The translations under genes were made by a program, and so were the position numbers. Under the pieces are notes generated by a model. It ran no database searches and was not told where the DNA came from. It saw nothing but the letters and a program-made list of their open reading frames with translations. A stretch of 64,000 bases of DNA, taken from Agromyces soli (GTDB taxonomy: Bacteria; Actinomycetota; Actinomycetes; Actinomycetales; Microbacteriaceae). Shown piece by piece: positions 1-9,118 of this stretch; the stretch's first letter is position 1; every line of letters begins with the position of its first letter. The stretch is taken from assembly GCF_022811605.1 (NCBI RefSeq), contig NZ_CP094533.1, forward strand, positions 3,286,001 to 3,350,000. The letters are read 5' to 3'.

Positions 1-3000
1 CTCCCCCGGCGGGTCCGGCCACGGCAGCGCGGCGCCGTAGGCGTTCGCCGGATCGGTGGCCGCGAGCGCGACGGGCCGGGGCACCGAAGCGGATGGCTCG
101 CGACCGCCCGCGCCCCCGGCGTCCGACGTTCGGCGCGCCGGCGGGCGCTCCGTGCCGGACTCGCGGTCGCCCGCGGGCTCGGTGAAGCCGCGGAGCCGGT
201 CGACGGCGCCCGGCGCGGCGAACTGCGCGGCGCCGAGGCGCTCGACGTAGTACCCGCGCCGGGAACGGCCCGAGTCCTCGAAGCCGCGCAGGGTCTTGTA
301 GGCGAGCGCGAAGCCGCCGAGCACGCCCTCCGCGACGACGCTGCCGCGGGTGACCACGCCGTAACGATCGAGCAGCGTCTCGCCGAGCGCGTGCGCGCGC
401 CGGGTGGCGTCCTCGTCGGCGACGGGCAGCACCGACCAGCGGCCCGCGACGGACGGCGGCCCGCTGCGGCTCGGCATCGTGGCCCGGGGCAGCGCACGGC
501 CTCGGAGCATCCTCGCCCGTGGCGCCGGGCGCGAAGACTTGTGCGCGCTGCGCCCCGCACCGACCAGCGCGCGCACGGGCGCGAAGGTGTCGCCCGTGAC
601 GAGCCCCGACCAGGCCAGCCCCCACAGCCCCTCGACCAGTGCCGCGTCGTCGGGCGCGTGCTCGAGCTCGCCGAAGGCGCCCACCGCATCGGCCAGCTGC
701 CGGAAGAAGAACGCGCCCCCCGAGCCGAGCGCGACGAGGAGCTCGCGTTGCACCGGGTCGAGCTCGAGCGGCGCCGGAGCGGGCAGGGTGAGCGGAGCGG
801 TCTCGGCCAGGTGCAGGGTGACCCAGCCGTCGTCGCCGGCCAGTGCACCGGAGCCGGCCCAGAGCACCTCGCCGGCCGCCATCAGCTCGTCGAGCATCGC
901 CGGCGAGTAGTCGGCCACCCGGGCCGGCAGCACGAGCGACTCCCAGGCCGAGGCGGGCAGCCGCGCACCCTCGAGCTGTTCGATGACGGCGACCACGCCG
1001 TCGAGGCCCCGCAGCGTGCCGCCCACGTGCTGCCAGGCCGGGAGGAAGCGCGCGAGCGCCTCCTGCGGCACCGGCTCGATCTCGTGCCGGAGGGCCGCGA
1101 GCGAGCGACGCCGGAGCCGGCGCAGCACCTCCGCGTCGCACCACTCGGTCGCGGTGCCGTGCGGGCGGAACTCCCCCTCGACGACCCGGCGCTCGTCGGC
1201 GAGCCGGCGCAGTGCCGCGCGGGCGACCGCGACGCCGATGCCGAAGCGCTCGGCGGCCTCTTCGACTGCGAAAGGCCCGTGGGTGCGTGCGTACCGTCCG
1301 ACGAGGTCGCCGAGCGGATCCGCGACCCCCTCGCCGAACGCCGCGGCGACCCCCGGCGGCACGGGCACGCCGAGCGCGTCGCGCAGCCGGCCGACGTCTT
1401 CGACCGCCGCGGCGAACTCGGCGCCGGCGAACGAGACCCGCACCGCCCGCCGCTCCGCGACGAGCTCGGCCAGGGCGGCCGCGGCGTCAGTGCCCGCGTT
1501 GACCCGGGCCGCGAGCTCGTCGTCGCGGAGGGGACCGAGCACGCGTAGGAGATCGGCGACGCCCTCGACGCCCTTGGCCCGGCGATCCGGGGCGAGCCGC
1601 TGCAGTTCGGCCTCGGTCTCGTCGATGACGCCGGGGTCGAGGAGCTCGCGCAGCTCGACGCGGCCGAGCAGTTCGCCGAGCAGCGACTGGTCGATCGCGA
1701 GCGCCGCGGCGCGACGCTCGGCGAGCGGCGAGTCGCCCTCGTACATGAACGCGCCGACGTAGCCGAACAGCAGGGCGCTCGCGAAGGGGCTCGGCGTGTC
1801 GGTGGTGACCTCGACGAGCCGCACCCGCCGCGCCGCGATGTCGGCGGCGATCTCGACGAGCCCGGGCACGTCGTAGACGTCTTGCAGCACCTCGCGCACC
1901 GTCTCGAGGATGATCGGGAACGTGGGGTACGCGCTCGCGACCTCGAGGAGCTGGGCGGCTTTCTGCCGCTGCTGCCAGAGCGGTGAGCGGCGGCCGGGCT
2001 GGTACTGCGGCAGCAGCAGCGCCCGCGCCGCGCACTCCCGGAAGCGGCTCGCGAACAGCGCGGATCCGCCGACCTCGTCGGCGACGAGCTGCTCGAGCTC
2101 GCCCGTCTCGAAGACGAAGAGCTCTGCCCCGGGCGGGTCGACCCCGGTGTCGGGCACCCGCACGATGATGCCGTCGTCGGACGCCACGGCCGAGCCGTCG
2201 ACACCCAGCCGCTCGCGCACCCGGGCCGCGACGGCGAGCGCCCACGGCGCGTGCACGGGCATGCCGAACGGGGAGTGCAGGATGACGCGCCAGTCGCCGA
2301 GCTCGTCGCGGGTGCGTTCGACGACGAGCGTGCGGTCGCTCGGCACCTGTCCGGTGGCGCGCGCCTGGTCGGCGAGGAAGGCGACGAGATTGCGTGCGGC
2401 GTTGTCGTCGAGCCCGGCGGCGCGGAGCCGGGCGAGCGCCGGCGACTCCTCGGCGGCCCCGAGCTCGCGCATGAACGCCCCGAGCGCCCGGCCGAGCTCC
2501 GCTGGACGGCCGAGCGCATCGCCCTTCCAGAAGGGCACACGGCCGGGCTGACCGAAGGCGGGCACGACGTTCACTCGGTCGAAGGTGATCTCCTGGATGC
2601 GCCAGCTCGTCGCCCCGAGCGCGAACACGTCGCCGACCCGGGACTCGTACACCATCTCTTCGTCGAGCTCGCCGACGCGGCGCGCCGCGCCTTCGTCGGC
2701 GCCCACGAGGAACACGCCGAACATGCCGCGATCGGGAATGGTGCCGCCGTTCGTCACCGCGAGCCGCTGCGCGCCGGGTCGGCCGGTGAGGACGCCCTGC
2801 TCGCGGTGCCAGACCAGGCGCGGGCGCAGCTCGCCGAAGCGGTCGGACGGGTAGCGCCCCGCCAGGAGGTCGAGGGTCGCCTCGTACGCCGAGCGGGGCA
2901 GCGCGGAGAACGGCGCCGAACGGCGGAGCGTCGCGAACCAGCCCTCGACGTCGAGCTCGTCGACGGCCGCCGCGGCGATGGTCTGCTGAGCGAGGATGTC

Positions 3001-4317
3001 GAGCGGGTTCGCGGGGACTCGGAGCGTCTCGATCGCGCCGGCGAGCATGCGCTCGGAGGCGACGGCGGTGTGCACCAGATCGGCCCGATTCTTGGGGAAC
3101 ATCACCCCGCGGGAGACCTCGCCGACCTGGTGACCGGCCCGACCGAGGCGCTGCAGGCCGCTCGCCACCGAGGGCGGCGCCTCGACCTGCACGACCAGGT
3201 CGACCGCCCCCATGTCGATGCCGAGCTCGAGGCTCGAGGTGGCGACGACGCAACGGAGGCGGCCGGACTTCAGGTCGTCCTCGATCTCGGCCCGCTGCTC
3301 CTTGCTGACCGAGCCGTGGTGCGCCCGGGCGATGACGGGCGGGGCGCCGTTCGTCTGCCCCGACTGCGCCATGACCTGCGCCGGCGGCCCGCCGGCGGCG
3401 GCCGCGACGGCCAGCTCCTCGCGCTCGACCTCTTCGAGCTGCAGCTCGTTGAGCCTGGCCGTCAGCCGCTCGGCGAGGCGGCGGGAGTTCGCGAAGACGA
3501 TCGACGAGCGGTTCGCGAGCACCTGATCGAGGATCGCCTGTTCGACGTGCGGCCAGATCGAGCCCGTGGCGTCGTCGCTCGCGGGCAGCTGCGCCATGTC
3601 TTCGACGGGCACCACGACGCGCAGCTCGAAACGCTTGTCGGCCGGGGGCGCGACGATCTCGACGGGAGCGCTCGCGCAGAGGAAGCGCGCCACCTCTTCG
3701 ACGGGACGCACCGTGGCCGAGAGCCCGATGCGCTGCGCCGGACGTTCCAGCAGTGCGTCGAGGCGCTCGAGGGTCACGGCGAGGTGCGCGCCCCGCTTCG
3801 TGCCGGCGACCGCGTGGATCTCGTCGACGATGACCGTCTCGACGGAGCGGAGCGTCTCACGCGCCTGCGAGGTCAGCATGAGGAAGAGCGACTCGGGCGT
3901 CGTGATGAGGATGTCGGGCGGGTGCCGCTGCAGCGCGCGTCGCTCGTCGGCCGGGGTGTCGCCCGACCGCACGCCGACCGTGATCGGCGGCGGGGTCTCG
4001 TCGAGCCGCTCGGCCACCCGGGCGATACCCGTGAGCGGCGCGCGCAGATTGCGCTCGACGTCGACGCCGAGCGCCTTCAGCGGCGAGAGGTACACCACCC
4101 GCGTGCCCGGCTCACGGGCGGGCTCGCGATGCAGCCGGTCGATGGCCGAGAGGAAGGCCGAGAGCGTCTTGCCCGAGCCGGTGGGGGCGACGACGAGGGC
4201 GTGCGACCCCCGCCCGATCGCCGACCAGGCCCCGGCCTGCACGGGCGTCGGCGCGCGGAACGCCTCGGTGAACCACGTGCGCGTGGCCGCCGAGAACGCC
4301 GTGAGCGCATCCGTCAT
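1..4317 (-). CDS. lhr: Lhr-family ATP-dependent DNA/RNA helicase (3' end cut by window edge)
   Basis: Superfamily 2 large helicase-related protein, a 3'-5' single-strand DNA translocase that unwinds RNA:DNA hybrids and is linked to DNA repair in Mycobacterium. The frame is open from the ATG at 4317 to base 1 (1439 codons visible), close to the usual 1500-1600 residues, so only the C-terminus is missing. Walker A APTGSGKT lies at residues 44-51, the DEIH box near 165, a SATVRP-type motif III follows, and an RLGRAGHQ-like motif VI appears near 380. Helicase domains are followed by the long Lhr winged-helix and C-terminal region. It is the last visible gene of the run that starts at hisC, about 38 bp after the SseB-like gene. 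The C-terminus outside the window was not seen. Confidence 0.93.
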   Translation of the reverse strand, partial: MTDALTAFSAATRTWFTEAFRAPTPVQAGAWSAIGRGSHALVVAPTGSGKTLSAFLSAIDRLHREPAREPGTRVVYLSPLKALGVDVERNLRAPLTGIARVAERLDETPPPITVGVRSGDTPADERRALQRHPPDILITTPESLFLMLTSQARETLRSVETVIVDEIHAVAGTKRGAHLAVTLERLDALLERPAQRIGLSATVRPVEEVARFLCASAPVEIVAPPADKRFELRVVVPVEDMAQLPASDDATGSIWPHVEQAILDQVLANRSSIVFANSRRLAERLTARLNELQLEEVEREELAVAAAAGGPPAQVMAQSGQTNGAPPVIARAHHGSVSKEQRAEIEDDLKSGRLRCVVATSSLELGIDMGAVDLVVQVEAPPSVASGLQRLGRAGHQVGEVSRGVMFPKNRADLVHTAVASERMLAGAIETLRVPANPLDILAQQTIAAAAVDELDVEGWFATLRRSAPFSALPRSAYEATLDLLAGRYPSDRFGELRPRLVWHREQGVLTGRPGAQRLAVTNGGTIPDRGMFGVFLVGADEGAARRVGELDEEMVYESRVGDVFALGATSWRIQEITFDRVNVVPAFGQPGRVPFWKGDALGRPAELGRALGAFMRELGAAEESPALARLRAAGLDDNAARNLVAFLADQARATGQVPSDRTLVVERTRDELGDWRVILHSPFGMPVHAPWALAVAARVRERLGVDGSAVASDDGIIVRVPDTGVDPPGAELFVFETGELEQLVADEVGGSALFASRFRECAARALLLPQYQPGRRSPLWQQRQKAAQLLEVASAYPTFPIILETVREVLQDVYDVPGLVEIAADIAARRVRLVEVTTDTPSPFASALLFGYVGAFMYEGDSPLAERRAAALAIDQSLLGELLGRVELRELLDPGVIDETEAELQRLAPDRRAKGVEGVADLLRVLGPLRDDELAARVNAGTDAAAALAELVAERRAVRVSFAGAEFAAAVEDVGRLRDALGVPVPPGVAAAFGEGVADPLGDLVGRYARTHGPFAVEEAAERFGIGVAVARAALRRLADERRVVEGEFRPHGTATEWCDAEVLRRLRRRSLAALRHEIEPVPQEALARFLPAWQHVGGTLRGLDGVVAVIEQLEGARLPASAWESLVLPARVADYSPAMLDELMAAGEVLWAGSGALAGDDGWVTLHLAETAPLTLPAPAPLELDPVQRELLVALGSGGAFFFRQLADAVGAFGELEHAPDDAALVEGLWGLAWSGLVTGDTFAPVRALVGAGRSAHKSSRPAPRARMLRGRALPRATMPSRSGPPSVAGRWSVLPVADEDATRRAHALGETLLDRYGVVTRGSVVAEGVLGGFALAYKTLRGFEDSGRSRRGYYVERLGAAQFAAPGAVDRLRGFTEPAGDRESGTERPPARRTSDAGGAGGREPSASVPRPVALAATDPANAYGAALPWPDPPGE

Positions 4318-4355
4318 GCACCCATTCAAGCGGATGCCGCCGACACGCCGGCGGT

Positions 4356-5204
4356 TCAGGCCGCGCGGCCGCCGACGAGACGGACCGCGAGCGAGTCGAC
4401 GCCGGTCGCGATGGCGTCGTCCTCCGCCCAGCGGCGGGCGAGCCGGCTGGTCGTGGCGTCGAGCTCCTCGCGGGTGAGCCCCTCCACGAGGTGCAGCACG
4501 ACGACGAGCTCGGGCCCGGCGAGCTGCGAGAGCGGATCGCCCGCGGCGAGGTCGATGCCGAGCACCGCGAGCTCGCTGCCGATCGAGCGCTCGAACGCGA
4601 GCCGCACCGGTACGGACTCGAACGGCGGCAGCCAGCCGTGCGACTGGGCGACCGCCCAGACCGCGGGCCGGCGCAGCACGAACTCGTTCCCCGAGCCGGG
4701 GTCGAGCACCACGAGCTCCGTGCCGTCGTCGGCGGCCGCGAGGCACACCCGCACGCCGTCGGCGGGAACCGGCCGCGCCTCCGGGTTCCAGGTGCGCATC
4801 GCCTCGACGGAGGAGAACACGGGCAGCACGCGCCGACCGTCCGGCGCCTTCACCGTGACGATCGAGAGCTCCTGGCTCTTGTCGACGGCGTGGCCGTGCG
4901 GGCCGATCTCGGCACCGCCGGACTCCCCCGAGCCGGCCGACGGGTCGCCGAGCTCCGCGAGGAGCGGGATCAGCAGCCGCGCACGGCCGAACGCGTCGAC
5001 CACCGCCGCCTGCGAGCCGTCGCCGTCGCGGAACCGGGCGAGCGCGGCGCCGAGCTCCGGCGGCGTCGAGCCGTCGTCGCCCGCGTGCGGGTTCGCCTCG
5101 AAGGCGCGACCGGCCCACGGGACGCCCGCCGAGTCGGCCAGGTGCGCGGGAAGCTCCCGTGCGCCATCCTGGCCGTCGGTGCCGGCCGCCTCGGCGTCGT
5201 TCAT
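4356..5204 (-). CDS. SseB-family protein
   Basis: 282-residue protein matching the actinobacterial SseB-type (SseB N-terminal domain) family. The N-terminus is hydrophilic. The body has the family pattern of a variable polar first half, a segment with RLLIPLLAE near residue 80, and a second half with LELVVVLDPGS-like strands. The biochemical role in Actinobacteria is unknown; the Salmonella namesake is a type III chaperone, but that function does not apply here. It begins 10 bp after priA in the same direction. This placement beside the histidine/translation genes is typical of the class. The ATG at 5204 has only a weak ribosome binding site, so translation may depend on coupling with priA. 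Confidence 0.75.
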   Translation of the reverse strand: MNDAEAAGTDGQDGARELPAHLADSAGVPWAGRAFEANPHAGDDGSTPPELGAALARFRDGDGSQAAVVDAFGRARLLIPLLAELGDPSAGSGESGGAEIGPHGHAVDKSQELSIVTVKAPDGRRVLPVFSSVEAMRTWNPEARPVPADGVRVCLAAADDGTELVVLDPGSGNEFVLRRPAVWAVAQSHGWLPPFESVPVRLAFERSIGSELAVLGIDLAAGDPLSQLAGPELVVVLHLVEGLTREELDATTSRLARRWAEDDAIATGVDSLAVRLVGGRAA

Positions 5205-5214
5205 CGCCGGGCCG

Positions 5215-5961
5215 TCAGTAGCCGGCGACGTCGAGCGCCTCGGCGAGCGTGAACGCGCCCGCGTAGAGCGCCTTGCCGACGATCGAGCCTTCGAGGCCCA
5301 GCGGCACGAGCTCGCGGAGCGCCGCGATGTCGTCGAGGTTCGAGACGCCGCCGGAGGCGACGACCGGGCGGTGCGTGCGCTCCATGACCTGGCGGAGCAG
5401 CTCGAGGTTCGGTCCCTGCAGCGTGCCGTCCTTGGTCACGTCCGTGACGACGTAGCGGGCGGCCCCGGCCTCCTCGAGGCGGTCCATGACCTGCCAGAGG
5501 TCGCCGCCGTCCTTCGTCCAGCCGCGCGCGGCCAGCGTCGTGCCGCGCACGTCGAGGCCGATCGCGATGGCCTCGCCGTACTGGGCGATGACCGAGGCGG
5601 CCCACTCGGGGTTCTCGAGCGCCGCGGTGCCGAGGTTGATGCGCTTCGCGCCGATCTCGAGCGCGTTCTCGAGCGAGGCGTCGTCGCGGATGCCGCCGGA
5701 GAGCTCGACGTTCACGCCGCGCACCTGGCGGATGACCTTCTTCAGGATGCCCGCGTTCGAGCCGCGGCCGAAGGCGGCGTCGAGGTCGACGAGGTGGATC
5801 CAGTCGGCGCCCTGATCGGCCCACTCGGCCGCGGCGTCGACGGGGTCGCCGTAGTTGGTCTCGGTGCCCGCCTCCCCCTTGGTCAGGCGGACGGCCTTGC
5901 CGCCGGCGACGTCGACGGCCGGCAGGAGCACCAGGCGGGGGGTGTGGTTGAACTCGCTCAT
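5215..5961 (-). CDS. priA: Bifunctional phosphoribosyl isomerase A (HisA/TrpF)
   Basis: Actinobacterial (beta-alpha)8-barrel isomerase acting on both ProFAR (histidine) and phosphoribosyl anthranilate (tryptophan). 248 residues from the ATG at 5961, chosen over an upstream in-frame ATG at 6009 because GAGGAC sits 5-6 bases before it and the protein then starts as family members do. Catalytic aspartates are expected at D17 (LLPAVDV) and about D137 (IGLDVRG). Phosphate-binding loops LSGGIRDD and VASGGVSN are present. It lies between hisH and the SseB-like gene. A TAGGAT -10-like hexamer at 6014-6019 suggests an extra promoter after hisH. Confidence 0.95.
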   Translation of the reverse strand: MSEFNHTPRLVLLPAVDVAGGKAVRLTKGEAGTETNYGDPVDAAAEWADQGADWIHLVDLDAAFGRGSNAGILKKVIRQVRGVNVELSGGIRDDASLENALEIGAKRINLGTAALENPEWAASVIAQYGEAIAIGLDVRGTTLAARGWTKDGGDLWQVMDRLEEAGAARYVVTDVTKDGTLQGPNLELLRQVMERTHRPVVASGGVSNLDDIAALRELVPLGLEGSIVGKALYAGAFTLAEALDVAGY

Positions 5962-6013
5962 CACTGTCCTCGGAGAGAAGGCCGCTGTGCGGCACTCGGG
6001 CACAGTCACAGCA

Positions 6014-6038
6014 TCCTAGTCGCGGCCGGTGGCCGCGA
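6014..6038 (-). promoter_or_regulatory. Hairpin and -10-like element between hisH and priA
   Basis: On the minus strand an 8-bp perfect stem (TCGCGGCC/GGCCGCGA, 6020-6038, 3-base loop) is followed at once by TAGGAT (6014-6019), about 50 bases upstream of the priA start. It could be a partial terminator after hisH combined with an internal promoter for priA. Only the hairpin and hexamer are directly visible. Confidence 0.35.
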
Positions 6039-6083
6039 TTGACACGTGACGATCAGGGTCGGGACGCCGGGGCGTCGCGCCGG

Positions 6084-6722
6084 TCAGGAAAGGGTGCCGA
6101 TCCAGTTGGAGAGCAGGCGGATGCCGGCATCCGCGGACTTCTCCGGGTGGAACTGCGTGGCCGAGAGCGGGCCGTTCTCGACCGCGGCCAGGAAGCGGCC
6201 GCCGTGCTCGGCCCAGGTGAGCGAGGGCTGCGGGAACGGCGGGATCACATCGAGGCTCCACCGCTGGGCGGCGAAGGAGTGCACGAAGTAGAAGCGCTCG
6301 TCCTCGATGCCGTCGAAGAGCGCGCTGCCGGCGTCGGGCGTCACCGTGTTCCAGCCCATGTGCGGCAGCACCTCGGCCGGCAGCTCGGTGACCTCGCCCG
6401 GCCACTCGCCGAGCCCCTCGGTGTCGGTGCCGCGCTCGACGCCGCGCTCGAACATGACCTGCATGCCGACGCAGATGCCGAGCACGGGGCGCCCGCCCGC
6501 GAGTCGCCGATCGATGAGCTCGTCGCCGCGCACGGCGCGGAGCTGCTCCATCACGGCGCGAAAGGCGCCGACGCCGGGCACGACGAGCCCGTCGGCCTCC
6601 ATCACCGCCGCGCGGGCCGCGGTGACCTCGACGTCGGCCCCCGCCCGCTCGAGCGCCTTCGCCGCCGAGTGGACGTTGCCGGAGCCGTAGTCGAGGACGA
6701 CGACGCGCCGGGTGCGGCTCAC
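6084..6722 (-). CDS. hisH: Imidazole glycerol phosphate synthase, glutaminase subunit
   Basis: Class I glutamine amidotransferase of 212 residues that supplies ammonia to HisF for IGP/AICAR formation in histidine synthesis. The nucleophile is C84 in LGICVGMQ, with the His-Glu partners in FHPEKS near residues 192-194. The oxyanion-strand segment PGVGAF is at 49-54. It starts with GTG at 6722 in a GTGA overlap with the hisB stop, so the two are translationally coupled. HisF is not in the window. Confidence 0.96.
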   Translation of the reverse strand: MSRTRRVVVLDYGSGNVHSAAKALERAGADVEVTAARAAVMEADGLVVPGVGAFRAVMEQLRAVRGDELIDRRLAGGRPVLGICVGMQVMFERGVERGTDTEGLGEWPGEVTELPAEVLPHMGWNTVTPDAGSALFDGIEDERFYFVHSFAAQRWSLDVIPPFPQPSLTWAEHGGRFLAAVENGPLSATQFHPEKSADAGIRLLSNWIGTLS

Positions 6723-7333
6723 AGCGCGCCCTTCGTGGACGGGATGCCGACGACGAGCGGGTCGAGCGCCTTGGCCTGCCGGAACGCCCGCGCGAAGGCC
6801 TTGAACTCGGCCTCGGCGATGTGGTGCGGGTCGCGTCCGCCGAGCACGCGGACGTGCACGGTGAGGCCGGCGTTGAACGTGATGGCCTCGAAGACGTGGC
6901 GCACCATCGACCCCGTGAAGTGGCCGCCGATGAGGTGGAACTCGAAGCCCTCGGGCTCGCCCGTGTGCACGAGGTACGGCCGACCCGAGATGTCGACGAC
7001 GGCCTGCGCGAGCGCCTCGTCGAGCGGGACGAGTGCGTCGCCGTAGCGCGAGATGCCGCGCTTGTCGCCGAGCGCCTGGCGGATGGCCTGGCCGAGCACG
7101 ATGCCGGTGTCCTCGACGGTGTGGTGCACGTCGATGTGCACGTCGCCGCTGGCGCGCACGGTGAGATCGCTCAGCGAGTGCTTGGCGAAGGCGGTGAGCA
7201 GGTGGTCGTAGAACGGGACGCCCGTCTCGATGTCGCTCGTGCCGGTGCCGTCGAGATCGATGGAGAGGTCGATGCTCGACTCGCTCGTCTCGCGCTGGAC
7301 GCGGGCCGTGCGGTGCTGGTTCGCCATGGTCAT
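6719..7333 (-). CDS. hisB: Imidazoleglycerol-phosphate dehydratase
   Basis: 204 residues, the monofunctional actinobacterial HisB. The metal-binding signature HHTVEDTG is at 70-77 and a second histidine pair occurs in [13 protein letters not shown] near the C-terminus. It catalyses the Mn-dependent dehydration of imidazole glycerol phosphate. The ATG at 7333 overlaps the hisC stop (ATGA). A second ATG two codons downstream is possible. No phosphatase domain is fused, as is usual in this phylum. Confidence 0.96.
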   Translation of the reverse strand: MTMANQHRTARVQRETSESSIDLSIDLDGTGTSDIETGVPFYDHLLTAFAKHSLSDLTVRASGDVHIDVHHTVEDTGIVLGQAIRQALGDKRGISRYGDALVPLDEALAQAVVDISGRPYLVHTGEPEGFEFHLIGGHFTGSMVRHVFEAITFNAGLTVHVRVLGGRDPHHIAEAEFKAFARAFRQAKALDPLVVGIPSTKGAL

Positions 7334-8430
7334 GCTCCGATCCTATTCGCGGCGCTCGGCGCGAACAGCGCGATCGCCTCGAGGAACGCGGTCGTCTCCG
7401 CCTCGGTGCCCGCGCTCACCCGGAGGCTGCCGGGCAGGCCGATGTCGCGGATCAGGACGCCCCGCTCGAGGAGCGCCTGCCAGAGCGCCGCCGGTTCCTC
7501 GACGCCGCCGAACAGCACGAAGTTCGACCCGCTCCGGTACGGGCGGAAGCCGAGGCCGCCGAGCTCGCGCACGATGCGCTCGCGCTGTCCGCGGATCTCG
7601 TCGACCATCGCGAGCATCTCGTCGCTGTGCGCGAGGGCGGCCAGGGCCGCGGCCTGGGTGAGGGCGGAGAGGTGGTACGGGAGCCGCACGAGACGGAGGG
7701 CGTCGATCACCGCCGGATCGGCGGCGAGGTAGCCGACCCGCGCACCCGCGAAGGCGAAGGCCTTGCTCATCGTGCGCGAGACGACGAGGCGCGGCCGGCC
7801 CTCGAGGAGCTCGAGCGCGCTCGGCGTGCCGGGGTCCGCGAACTCGAAGTAGGCCTCGTCGACGATCACGATGCCGCGCGCGGCATCGGCGACGGCGCGG
7901 ATGGTGTCGAGCGACACCGGGGTACCGGTGGGGTTGTTCGGCGCGCAGAGGAAGACGACGTCGGGATCGTGCTGCTCGATGGCCGCGACGGCCGTCTCGG
8001 CGCTCAACTCGTAGTCGGCGTCGCGCGGGGCGTCGATCCACTCCGTGCCGGTGCCGGAGGCGAGCAGCGAGTACATCGAGTAGGTGGGCGAGAAGCCGAG
8101 CGCCCGGCGCCCGGGGCCGCCGAACGCCTGCAGCAGGTGCTGCAGCACCTCGTTCGAGCCGTTGGCCGCCCAGATCTGCTCGGGCGCGAGACCGTGTCCG
8201 AGGTAGCGGGCGAACGCCTCGCGCAGTGCGGTGAACTCCCGATCGGGGTACCGGTTCAGCTGGAGGATGGCCGCCGCCACTCGCGCGACGATGTCGTGCG
8301 CCACATCTTCGGGAATCGGGTGCGTGTTCTCGTTCACGTTGAGCGCGACCGGAACGATCTTCTGCGGCGCTCCGTAGGGCGAGCGCCCCCTGAGGTCATC
8401 GCGGATGGGCAGATCTTCGAAGCTCGTCAC
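7330..8430 (-). CDS. hisC: Histidinol-phosphate aminotransferase
   Basis: Fold-type I PLP enzyme of about 366 residues converting imidazole acetol phosphate to histidinol phosphate. Substrate/PLP landmarks are [35 protein letters not shown] and the Schiff-base lysine in SRTMSKAF near residue 223. There are two adjacent GTG codons at 8433 and 8430. TAGCAT at 8437-8442 lies six bases before 8430, which fits a leaderless message starting at the second GTG, so that start is given. It heads the run hisC-hisB-hisH-priA-sseB-lhr. Confidence 0.95.
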   Translation of the reverse strand: MTSFEDLPIRDDLRGRSPYGAPQKIVPVALNVNENTHPIPEDVAHDIVARVAAAILQLNRYPDREFTALREAFARYLGHGLAPEQIWAANGSNEVLQHLLQAFGGPGRRALGFSPTYSMYSLLASGTGTEWIDAPRDADYELSAETAVAAIEQHDPDVVFLCAPNNPTGTPVSLDTIRAVADAARGIVIVDEAYFEFADPGTPSALELLEGRPRLVVSRTMSKAFAFAGARVGYLAADPAVIDALRLVRLPYHLSALTQAAALAALAHSDEMLAMVDEIRGQRERIVRELGGLGFRPYRSGSNFVLFGGVEEPAALWQALLERGVLIRDIGLPGSLRVSAGTEAETTAFLEAIALFAPSAANRIGA

Positions 8431-8436
8431 CACTTC

Positions 8437-8442
8437 ATGCTA
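8437..8442 (-). promoter_or_regulatory. -10 element of hisC (leaderless)
   Basis: TAGCAT on the minus strand, 6 bases before GTG 8430. No ribosome binding site is found at that start, which supports leaderless initiation. No convincing -35 was seen. Confidence 0.4.
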
Positions 8443-8461
8443 GTGATGCGCGGCACCCTGT

Positions 8462-8483
8462 GACGCCGCGATCACGCGGCGTC
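8462..8483 (-). terminator. Hairpin terminator after the LysM gene
   Basis: GACGCCGCG (8462-8470) pairs perfectly with CGCGGCGTC (8475-8483) across a 4-base loop, just past the LysM stop at 8491 and before the hisC promoter. There is no U-tract, as is common for terminators at this GC content. Confidence 0.6.
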
Positions 8484-8490
8484 GGAGCGC

Positions 8491-8859
8491 TCAGTTCGCG
8501 GCGGGAAGCGCCAGGCGCTGGCCCGGCTCGACCACCGAGGAGTCGAGCCCGTTCAGTCGGATGATGTCGTCGATGACCACCCGCGGATCGGCCCCGGGGT
8601 CGGTCGCCTCGGCGATCTCCCACAGGGTGTCGCCGGCGCCGACCGTGACGTACTCGAAGCTCGCGCCCGGGCCGCCGACCGCGTCGTCGGCCGCCGCGAC
8701 TCCGGCGCCGAGCACGCTCAGTGCCGCCCAGATGACGAGCGGGAGCGCCCCGAGGGTCGTGAAGACGACCCGACCGCGTCGGGTCAGTCGAAGCCGCGTG
8801 CGGGCACCTGCGAAGCCGTTCGCGGTGAACTCGGCACCGCTTGCTACCACTGCGCTCAT
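8491..8859 (-). CDS. LysM-domain membrane protein divergent from lexA (ChiZ/DivS-position protein)
   Basis: 122 residues: a polar N-terminus, one transmembrane helix at about 37-60 ([10 protein letters not shown]...), then a single C-terminal LysM repeat (GDTLWEIAE ... PGQRLALP) placed outside the membrane to bind peptidoglycan. The ATG at 8859 has a strong GGAGGTG six bases upstream. The position is that of the SOS-induced cell-division regulators Rv2719c (ChiZ) in Mycobacterium and divS in Corynebacterium, so I infer division arrest during DNA damage. The minus-strand promoter TTGCAG-17 bp-TAGATT (8927-8955) overlaps an SOS-box-like sequence, supporting LexA control. No catalytic hydrolase domain is visible. 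Confidence 0.85.
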   Translation of the reverse strand: MSAVVASGAEFTANGFAGARTRLRLTRRGRVVFTTLGALPLVIWAALSVLGAGVAAADDAVGGPGASFEYVTVGAGDTLWEIAEATDPGADPRVVIDDIIRLNGLDSSVVEPGQRLALPAAN

Positions 8860-8923
8860 CTCAACACCTCCAGGAGAATCGCACCCGGCCCTCGGCCGGG
8901 AGGGCCGGATGCGAAGCTGTGTT

Positions 8924-8955
8924 CCGAATCTATCTTCGATTGTTCGAATCTGCAA
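8924..8955 (-). promoter_or_regulatory. LysM-gene promoter with overlapping SOS-box-like site
   Basis: Minus-strand -35 TTGCAG (8950-8955), 17-base spacer, -10 TAGATT (8927-8932). Positions 8924-8939 read TCGAAG-N4-ATTCGG on the minus strand, 9 of 12 matches to the actinobacterial LexA box TCGAAC-N4-GTTCGA, directly over the -10. LexA repression is inferred. Confidence 0.5.
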
Positions 8956-8997
8956 GCCGTTCTTCGAACATTGCGCCACGTCGGATTCGCGACACAC

Positions 8998-9038
8998 TCG
9001 AAGGAATGTTTGCCGCACCCGCGTTGCGCGGATACAGT
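8998..9038 (+). promoter_or_regulatory. lexA promoter with SOS-box-like site
   Basis: The -10 TACAGT (9033-9038) is followed after five bases by an ATG at 9044, so the message is probably leaderless. TCGAAG-N4-GTTTGC at 8998-9013 matches the LexA box at 9 of 12 positions and covers the expected -35 zone, fitting autorepression. Several other TCGAA half-sites occur in the 8920-9045 stretch. Confidence 0.5.
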
Positions 9039-9043
9039 TTCGA

Positions 9044-9118
9044 ATGTCAGAACAGAGTCCATCAGGGACCACCGACATTCCGGTCGCAAGACCGCCGACG
9101 AGGGGCGTCAGCACGTGA
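9044..9118 (+). CDS. Short leader ORF (24 codons) overlapping the lexA start
   Basis: ATG at 9044 opens a frame of 24 codons (begins MSEQSPSG) ending in TGA at 9116-9118. The stop shares GTGA with the lexA GTG at 9115. The ATG sits at the predicted transcription start, five bases after TACAGT, so it should be translated as a leaderless ORF and could deliver ribosomes to lexA by termination-reinitiation. The peptide has no recognisable motif. Coding status is an inference from the promoter geometry and overlap only. Confidence 0.4.
   Translation: MSEQSPSGTTDIPVARPPTRGVST

Noticed and set aside
22-250. Small plus-strand ORF at the left edge
   Set aside because: It lies opposite the lhr coding region, has antisense-like composition and no supporting signal.
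2251-6042. A 1263-codon open frame on the plus strand opposite lhr, sseB and priA, and similarly long frames at 29625-34529 and 45636-48578
   Set aside because: They mirror well-supported minus-strand genes, have the Arg/Ala/Gly/His-rich composition of antisense frames in high-GC DNA, and show no family motifs.
8941-8955. T-loop-like TGTTCGAATCTGC upstream of lexA
   Set aside because: No other tRNA arms are present; it belongs to the cluster of TCGAA SOS half-sites and the LysM promoter.
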